Source of the DNA: Muribaculaceae bacterium
GTDB taxonomy: Bacteria > Bacteroidota > Bacteroidia > Bacteroidales > Muribaculaceae
Assembly: GCA_009775365.1 (NCBI GenBank)
Contig: VSPM01000040.1
Location: 1 to 23,703 of the forward strand
Length of the DNA: 23,703 nt
Reading direction: 5' to 3'
A program made the position numbers and the translations under genes. Positions within the stretch are counted from its first letter, which is position 1, and the number at the start of each line of letters is the position of its first letter. Below the pieces are notes generated by a model, which made no database searches, had not been told where the DNA came from, and saw only the letters and a list, made by a program, of their open reading frames with translations. Positions 23,652-23,703 of this stretch are shown piece after piece.

Positions 23652-23703
23652 GCCGCTGGGGCATCCCCTCGCCAGAAGGAGAGAGGAAGTGTTCAGACGG
23701 TGG

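Overview
The window looks like a chromosomal segment of a gut Bacteroidales bacterium, most likely a Muribaculaceae-type genome. The evidence is the Bacteroidetes promoter pattern (TTTG, about 19-20 bp, TAnnTTTG), a transketolase of the Bacteroides type, an UpxY/NusG-like antiterminator at the head of a polysaccharide locus, Omp28-like secreted proteins with short C-terminal tails, and no strong Shine-Dalgarno sites. Almost every real gene is on the minus strand, so the window is best read from right to left.

Right end (19437-23536): a probable two-gene operon for secreted or surface proteins. The first (686 aa) has a duplicated helical plus beta module and seems to lack its N-terminus. The second (672 aa) has a signal peptide and an Omp28-like CxxC domain. 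Both end in the same kind of C-terminal tail. Next come an AraC-family regulator (18057-18977), a small plus-strand protein of winged-helix type convergent with it, and a shared bidirectional terminator.

Centre (8301-17100): transketolase (tkt), a strong terminator and tandem repeats, then a complete anaerobic glycerol operon in the order glpA-glpB-glpC-glpK-glpF, closed by two tandem hairpins. GlpF admits glycerol, GlpK phosphorylates it, and GlpABC oxidises glycerol-3-phosphate to dihydroxyacetone phosphate with electrons passing to the quinone pool. Downstream is a secreted bleomycin-hydrolase/aminopeptidase C-like cysteine peptidase (6754-8142).

Left third (1-6622): the start of a capsular or exopolysaccharide locus, running off the left edge. 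A well-formed promoter and a leader of about 180 nt precede the most unusual gene here. It encodes a 484-aa protein joining a tyrosine-recombinase-like region, which has lost its catalytic Arg, His and Tyr, to a NusG/UpxY-type NGN and KOW antiterminator. It is followed by a very GC-rich FlaA1/WbpM-type nucleotide-sugar dehydratase and a previously unlisted 52-aa single-span membrane protein. The sequence then becomes AT-rich: an MntA/HepT toxin-antitoxin module with its own promoter, in which the HepT toxin carries two in-frame amber stops, an unrecognised 93-aa ORF, and a fused short-chain reductase/cytidylyltransferase that probably makes a CDP-polyol for the polysaccharide.

The main candidates for new biology are the pseudo-recombinase/antiterminator fusion, the reductase-cytidylyltransferase fusion, and the disabled HepT inside the capsule locus. 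No tRNA, rRNA, CRISPR array or insertion sequence was recognised.
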